From: Crocinitomix sp.
GTDB lineage: Bacteria; Bacteroidota; Bacteroidia; Flavobacteriales_D; Crocinitomicaceae
DNA: 64,000 nt
Direction: 5' to 3'
Assembly (NCBI GenBank): GCA_013138735.1
Contig: WTCE01000114.1
Location: 1 to 64,000 of the forward strand
The position numbers were made by a program, and so were the translations under genes. The notes under the pieces were generated by a model. The model saw nothing but the letters and a program-made list of their open reading frames with translations, was not told the DNA's origin and did not search any database. Below, piece after piece: positions 59,609-64,000 of the stretch (position 1 is its first letter; every line of letters starts with the position of its first letter).

Positions 59609-60481
59609 TTACTTCGCATTGTGAACATGCACATCCATTTGTGGGAAAGGAATATTCAAGCCTGCTTGACCAAATTCTTTATAAATACGTTCATTCATTT
59701 TGAAATATACATCCCAATAATTCTCAAGTGTACACCAAACTCTTACCGTTAGATTAACTGAACTATCACCTAAAGAAACTAAACCAATAAAGTTCTCTCC
59801 TTCTTTAATGATTTTATCATCCTCATCAACAAATTTTTGAAGAATAGCTTTGGCGTCATCATAATTGTCTCCATAAGCTATACCAACTGTAAAATCAACT
59901 CGTCTCGTTTTTTGGTGCGTAATGTTCGTAATCGTTCCATTGGCTACAGGACCATTAGGAAGGATTACCTTCTTTTGATCTAATGTCAAAAGAATAGTAT
60001 TGAAAATTTGTATATCCAATACGCTACCTTCAACATCCTGCGCAACTATATAATCACCTACTTTATAAGGTCTGAAAATCAAAATCATGATTCCACCTGC
60101 AAAGTTTCCAAGTGTCCCTGAAAATGCCATACCAATGGCCAAACCAGCAGCACCAATTATTGCAATAAATGAGGTCATTTCAATTCCTAATTGACTTAAA
60201 GCTGTCAAAACAACTAGAATTCGTAAAGTAATGGACACCATACTCACTAAAAAGCCTTGTAATGACGCATCATATTCCTTCTTTTGTAAGAGTTTAGAAA
60301 CCACCTTGGAAATGCGTTTTACAATCATCATTCCAATGACTAAAACTGCTAATGCAATTGCAATACTGGTCCCATATTCAATGACTTTGTCCCAAAACCC
60401 AGTCCAACTAAATGACCATCCTTGGGCCTCATTTACCACTTCTGCTCCGTCAACGGCAATTGTATATAATGTATCTTGCAT
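59609..60481 (-). CDS. Mechanosensitive ion channel, MscS family
   Basis: 290 residues, standard MscS length. Three membrane helices (about 32-50, 75-95 and 100-125), the pore-helix glycine-alanine pattern IGAAGLAIGMAFSGTLGNFA, then GGIMILIFRPYKVGDYI and the beta domain (VLPNGPVANGTITNIT). The C-terminal alpha/beta domain ends in INIPFPQMDVHVH. It opens in response to membrane tension during osmotic down-shock. It is separate from and more complete than the MscS-like protein at 5991. Confidence 0.93.
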   Translation of the reverse strand: MQDTLYTIAVDGAEVVNEAQGWSFSWTGFWDKVIEYGTSIAIALAVLVIGMMIVKRISKVVSKLLQKKEYDASLQGFLVSMVSITLRILVVLTALSQLGIEMTSFIAIIGAAGLAIGMAFSGTLGNFAGGIMILIFRPYKVGDYIVAQDVEGSVLDIQIFNTILLTLDQKKVILPNGPVANGTITNITHQKTRRVDFTVGIAYGDNYDDAKAILQKFVDEDDKIIKEGENFIGLVSLGDSSVNLTVRVWCTLENYWDVYFKMNERIYKEFGQAGLNIPFPQMDVHVHNAK

Positions 60482-60491
60482 ATCTTTCTAA

Positions 60492-60522
60492 TTGTTTCCG
60501 CAAATATAATATATTATCTTTG
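60492..60522 (+). promoter_or_regulatory. Bacteroidota promoter (TTG / TATCTTTG)
   Basis: TTG at 60492-60494 and TATCTTTG at 60515-60522 with a 20-base spacer, 34 bases before the YdcF gene ATG. Confidence 0.55.
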
Positions 60523-60556
60523 GTCTATACTAGCCGAATAACACCACTTATCGATC

Positions 60557-61324
60557 ATGTTTTTCATCTTATCGAAAATACTTTCATTTTTAGTCCATCC
60601 GTTCTCTTGGATCTTAATTTCTGTAGCAATTGGCTTGCTAACAAAAAGAAAAAAATTGAAGAAATGGACCTTGCGTGGAGCTGGAATTGCCGTGTTGTTT
60701 TTCTCAAATACCGTCATCTTTTGTGAATTCACCCGACTATGGGAACCAGATGGCACCAAAATTAGTGAGGTTGGACATTATGATGCAGCGGTTGTGTTAG
60801 GCGGAATGGCAGAATATGACAATAATCTCGATCGTTTAAGTTTAAGAAGAGGAGGAGATCGTATTTGGCAAGCCATTCACTTATATCACTTGGGTAAAGT
60901 GGATAAAATTATGATTGTTGGCGCTAATGGTGCATTATTTGACAAAAGTTTGAACGAGGCCGTACAATTCAAAAGTGTATTAGCCGATTGGGGAATTCCC
61001 GCTGCCGACATAATTATTGAAGAAAACTCAAAAAACACGCATGAAAATGCTGTGGAAAGTAAAAAAGTATTGGCCAATCATCCCGAAATTGAAAATTTCT
61101 TATTGGTGACGTCTGCCTTGCACATGAGAAGGTCTAAAGCTTGTTTCGAAAATGAAGGCTTTACTAATTTTGATGTTTTTACAACAGATCATTATACTGG
61201 CCCATCACGCGGATACAGCTTTGAACAATTTATAGCACCCAATGTGAGCATTATGTCAGATTGGGGTAAATTGATTCATGAATGGGTGGGATTTGTTACC
61301 TATGCCATGGCGGGGTATATTTAA
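60557..61324 (+). CDS. YdcF/ElyC (DUF218) family membrane protein
   Basis: 255 residues. Two N-terminal membrane segments (LSFLVHPFSWILISVAIGLL and GAGIAVLFFSNTVIFCEF), then the DUF218 core: YDAAVVLGGMAEYD, KIMIVGANGALFDKS, NSKNTHENAVES and LLVTSALHMRRSKACFENEG. ElyC/YdcF proteins affect envelope or polyprenyl-phosphate metabolism; enzyme activity is not settled. Convergent with the following gene; stops overlap by three bases. Confidence 0.9.
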   Translation: MFFILSKILSFLVHPFSWILISVAIGLLTKRKKLKKWTLRGAGIAVLFFSNTVIFCEFTRLWEPDGTKISEVGHYDAAVVLGGMAEYDNNLDRLSLRRGGDRIWQAIHLYHLGKVDKIMIVGANGALFDKSLNEAVQFKSVLADWGIPAADIIIEENSKNTHENAVESKKVLANHPEIENFLLVTSALHMRRSKACFENEGFTNFDVFTTDHYTGPSRGYSFEQFIAPNVSIMSDWGKLIHEWVGFVTYAMAGYI

Positions 61325-62451
61325 TCAATATTGAATTTGCCAGTTCGTTCTTGTAAAAGCAATGCGTTTTTACAATTCTGATTGCCTAAATCAGCGCCAG
61401 TTCTAATTATTTCTTCCACGCGAATTTGGATTTGAGAATCTACGTTTTCATGCAATATATCTGTGTATTCTAGATAGTCTAAATAAGATTCCAATACTTT
61501 CTGACAGCTGATCCCACTTTTGTTCACCTCCGCCACAACAATATCCAGTTCTAGCAAATAAATGCCTGCTTCATTCCTTTCAGAATACCATTGTAATAGT
61601 TTCAAATAGGCTTCTTCATCACCTGTTTCTTTAAGCCTTTTCCAAAGAAGCGCAACTCGTTCTACTTCAATTAACCAAATGTGCTTAACAATTTTCCATT
61701 CAATGTATTCAACTTCAAAACTGCTTAAGTCCCTTGATTCAATGCCAACAAAAGCACAGTTCAAATCGTTAATTTTGCGTCTCCAATCTTTCCATTCGAT
61801 AAGTAGCGTTTGTCTCCATGATTCTAAAGAATTTAATGGTTGACTAGCGTCAATCCACATTTCTTGTAATTCCCTTTCCATCATATCCATTTTGAATCTA
61901 ATTTCTTTTGGTATGTGCCATAATACTTTATAAGTGGAACCCATTGAGTCAAGAATTGGGTAAAAATTTTTAATTAAAACATCATTCCCAAATCGCATAA
62001 TCATTGGTGTGTCATATTGAGCAAACCTTAATTCTGAATATTGTTTCGCTATACTGTCAAGTACAATTCTGGTAATTCCATTTGAAGACAAGTAATTACT
62101 CGTGCAGTATTCACAAATTAACTCGGAAAATGCTGAATCGGTTGCCGCTGGTATTAGTGTTTTAAATTGTGTTCTACCTGAACTGAAAATATCTGCTAGG
62201 CTATCCCTTTTTTCAATTCTTAGTAAATACTTGGGGTAGTCTGGATGAGTTTCATTAGCTCCCGTAATTATAAATATTTCTGCCAAATCATTAATCCATA
62301 TTGTCTCAAAGTTGATTTCCTCTGAAATCAAGCACAACTTACAAGCAGTTTCTGGACTTGACGTTTTAGATTCTATTCCCTGACTATAATTAGTCATTTG
62401 AAATAGTAAAAGAGCTGATAGTAATAAATATGTCCTTAAGGATGTTTTCAC
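61321..62451 (-). CDS. Exported protein of unknown function
   Basis: 376 residues from GTG at 62451. A longer in-frame start at 62511 would read through the terminator at 62501-62526, so the GTG is preferred. The leader SLRTYLLLSALLLFQMTNYS is a Sec signal. The mature part is helical and charged with CKLCLISEE and YCTSNYL near the N terminus and CAFVGIE later. No family recognised. It overlaps convergently with the YdcF gene by three bases. Confidence 0.55.
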   Translation of the reverse strand: MKTSLRTYLLLSALLLFQMTNYSQGIESKTSSPETACKLCLISEEINFETIWINDLAEIFIITGANETHPDYPKYLLRIEKRDSLADIFSSGRTQFKTLIPAATDSAFSELICEYCTSNYLSSNGITRIVLDSIAKQYSELRFAQYDTPMIMRFGNDVLIKNFYPILDSMGSTYKVLWHIPKEIRFKMDMMERELQEMWIDASQPLNSLESWRQTLLIEWKDWRRKINDLNCAFVGIESRDLSSFEVEYIEWKIVKHIWLIEVERVALLWKRLKETGDEEAYLKLLQWYSERNEAGIYLLELDIVVAEVNKSGISCQKVLESYLDYLEYTDILHENVDSQIQIRVEEIIRTGADLGNQNCKNALLLQERTGKFNID

Positions 62452-62500
62452 TCGAATTAGCAATGATTTATAGTTGATAAAATAGAATACAAATAAAAAA

Positions 62501-62526
62501 AGCCCAGACAATTAATAGTCTGAGCT
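62501..62526 (-). terminator. Terminator of the 86-residue protein gene
   Basis: AGCCCAGAC (62501-62509) and GTCTGAGCT (62518-62526) pair with one mismatch; on the minus strand a T-run follows. It supports the short start of the neighbouring gene at 62451. Confidence 0.85.
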
Positions 62527-62567
62527 TTTCAAAGTTCGTTTGAACTAGTATATCAAATTATGGAAAT

Positions 62568-62828
62568 CTATTTAGTAGATGCCCAAGTTCTGATCTCGCC
62601 TCTAAACCACTCATCTGCAGCTTCAGTCCACTTATAATTATCTCTTAAATACTTTACAGTTGCTTTTTCGATATCTGTATAGCTGTCTCCATCTTTAACT
62701 GCTTCTAAAACTTGTGCAGCATCTTCCTTAGATAATCTACCATCTCCAGCACCTGAAGTTAATTTGTCAGCTAATTCGATTAATTCTCCGTCGTATTTTA
62801 CGCCATCAATAGTCTTGTAATAACTCAT
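62568..62828 (-). CDS. Small conserved acidic protein
   Basis: 86 residues, no signal peptide. The stretch IELADKLTSGAGDGRLSKED resembles a family of short proteins seen in Bacteroidota and gammaproteobacteria (KYDGELIELAD... NYKWTEAADEWFR). The loop SGAGDGRLSKEDA resembles a degenerate calcium-binding EF-hand loop but lacks the standard 12-residue Dx(D/N)xDG spacing. Function unknown. Monocistronic with its own terminator. Confidence 0.75.
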   Translation of the reverse strand: MSYYKTIDGVKYDGELIELADKLTSGAGDGRLSKEDAAQVLEAVKDGDSYTDIEKATVKYLRDNYKWTEAADEWFRGEIRTWASTK

Positions 62829-63104
62829 TGTTAATATTTTTTTGGTTTAAACTTATTTTCAAAACGAAAGATAATAATATCTTTTCTATTCAATCAAAAT
62901 AAATCGGTATTTTCTTTAAACTGACGCCTAAAAACGATCAATGGAGATTTTTTCTAAAGTAGAAAACCTAAATGTTTAATTCATTGGGGATTTTAGAAAA
63001 AATTAGTCCTGAGAAATTAATCGTTTATTTGCTTCGAAAAAGCGCAAATTCTATTGCCAATTAAAAGATTAAAATTACTTTTACCCTGCACAAAAAAACA
63101 GCAA
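62829..63104. other. Non-coding stretch upstream of sucC
   Basis: 276 AT-rich bases between the divergent 86-residue protein gene and sucC. No TAnnTTTG box stands out. An antisense open frame at 63017-63340 overlaps sucC and is an artefact. Confidence 0.4.
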
Positions 63105-64000
63105 ATGAATTTACACGAATACCAAGGGAAATCGATTTTAGAAAGTTTCGGAGTAGCAATACAAAGAGGCGTTGTAGTTGACAATGCAGCAGATGCCGTA
63201 ACAAAAGCTAAAAAATTAAGTGAAGAGACAGGAACTGAGTGGTTTGTTGTTAAAGCACAAATCCATGCTGGGGGTAGAGGAAAAGGAGTTGTGACTGAAA
63301 CGCAATCACACGGAGTTGTATTGGCCAAAGGAATTGACAAAGTAGAAGATACGGTTAAAGGAATTTTGGGCGGACATTTGGTAACGAAGCAAACGAGTGA
63401 CGAAGGTAAAAAAGTAAATAAGGTCTTAATTGCTGAAGATGTATATTATCCAGGAGCATCTGAGCCTTCTGAATTTTACATGTCTGTTTTATTAGATAGA
63501 GAAAAAGAAAGAAACACCATTATTTATTCTACTGAAGGTGGAATGGATATTGAAACGGTTGCAGAAGAAACGCCGGAGTTAATTTATAAAGAAGAAATTG
63601 ATCCACGTGTTGGATTACAAGGTTTTCAAGCAAGAAGAATTGCGTTTAACTTAGGATTAAGCGGTCAAGCTTTTAAGGGGATGACAAAATTCGTTTATTC
63701 GCTATATGCGGCTTATGAAGGTTGTGATGCATCAATGTTTGAAATCAATCCAGTGTTAAAAACGTCTGACGATAAAATCATAGCTGTTGATTCTAAAGTA
63801 ACACTAGACGGAAATGCTTTATACAGACATAAAGATTATGCAGCAATGCGTGACGTTTCTGAAGAAGATGCAACTGAGGTTGAAGCAGGTGAAGCAGGTC
63901 TAAACTATGTAAACCTTGACGGAAACGTTGGTTGTATGGTCAATGGAGCTGGTTTAGCAATGGCTACAATGGACATTATTAAATTGTCAGGTGGTAATCC
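63105..64000 (+). CDS. sucC: Succinate-CoA ligase (ADP-forming) subunit beta, 5' part
   Basis: 298 complete codons from ATG at 63105; the gene runs off the window end (a full SucC is about 395 residues). It opens MNLHEYQGKSILESFGVA, with the ATP-grasp glycine loop (VVKAQIHAGGRGKGV), SEFYMSVLLDREKERNTIIYSTEGGMDIE and CDASMFEINPV. It converts succinyl-CoA to succinate with substrate-level phosphorylation in the TCA cycle; the alpha subunit gene sucD is expected elsewhere or just beyond the end. Confidence 0.97.
   Translation, partial: MNLHEYQGKSILESFGVAIQRGVVVDNAADAVTKAKKLSEETGTEWFVVKAQIHAGGRGKGVVTETQSHGVVLAKGIDKVEDTVKGILGGHLVTKQTSDEGKKVNKVLIAEDVYYPGASEPSEFYMSVLLDREKERNTIIYSTEGGMDIETVAEETPELIYKEEIDPRVGLQGFQARRIAFNLGLSGQAFKGMTKFVYSLYAAYEGCDASMFEINPVLKTSDDKIIAVDSKVTLDGNALYRHKDYAAMRDVSEEDATEVEAGEAGLNYVNLDGNVGCMVNGAGLAMATMDIIKLSGGN

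Noticed and set aside
63017-63340. 107-codon minus-strand frame
   Set aside because: Antisense to the clear sucC start; shadow frame.

Overview
The window comes from a low-GC member of the Bacteroidota, most likely order Flavobacteriales and perhaps near the Crocinitomicaceae/Cryomorphaceae. Several things point there: lineage-typical families (DUF4294, DUF4494, DUF5606, DUF5683-type, DUF6252-like, GIN/DUF2807); a type IX secretion (T9SS) sorting tail on a subtilase; TAnnTTTG -7 promoter elements instead of TATAAT; weak or absent Shine-Dalgarno sites; many lipoproteins; and a flavobacterial-style carotenoid operon. It looks chromosomal (uvrA, parAB, sucC, pdxH, crt genes). No rRNA, tRNA, CRISPR array, phage module or transposase was recognised.

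Layout. 0.1-6.8 kb: a DinB-like gene, then an unusual 1694-residue protein joining an SLC12-type cation-chloride cotransporter to a long cytoplasmic region with a P-loop ATPase and winged-helix-like end, overlapping a MscS-like channel gene. 7.1-10.8 kb: a FAD oxidoreductase, a membrane polyferredoxin and a GT2 glycosyltransferase. 10.8-14.0 kb: an accessory patch with small membrane/exported proteins, an RDD protein, a RelE/ParE-type toxin-antitoxin pair, four copies of a ~53-bp hairpin repeat and a heptamer tandem array, bounded by a 33-bp near-copy of the 3' end of the GT2 gene. 14.2-22 kb: exported proteins, parA-parB-DUF5683, membrane and lipoproteins, DUF4294. 22.2-30.1 kb: carotenoid locus, with a B12-binding MerR (CarH/LitR type), an ECF sigma gene interrupted by an in-frame TGA, crtI, crtB, an unknown exported protein, idi, crtD, cruF and crtYcd.

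30.1-45.2 kb: a TPR lipoprotein, a GMC oxidoreductase, small membrane proteins, a DUF1501/DUF1800 pair, a LURP-one-like protein, two small paralogous Cys proteins, a class V aminotransferase, a haem-binding lipoprotein and uvrA. 45.3-64 kb: ECF sigma with micro-ORFs, lipoproteins, DUF5606, two divergent subtilases, a repeat protein, DUF4494, pdxH, a second GT2, a second ECF sigma paired with a membrane-anchored GIN protein, a full MscS channel, a YdcF protein, a small conserved acidic protein, and the 5' part of sucC running off the end.

How genes work together. The carotenoid genes form an almost complete route from IPP/DMAPP to a monocyclic 1'-hydroxy carotenoid (idi supplies DMAPP, crtB/crtI make lycopene, cruF hydrates, crtD desaturates, crtYcd cyclises), probably light/B12-controlled by the MerR protein through two perfect inverted repeats seen upstream of the sigma gene; no crtZ hydroxylase is present. 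The SLC12-ATPase fusion and its overlapping MscS-like partner look like one ion/volume-homeostasis unit and are the most unusual system here. The 10.8-13.9 kb patch has the look of an inserted or rearranged accessory segment.
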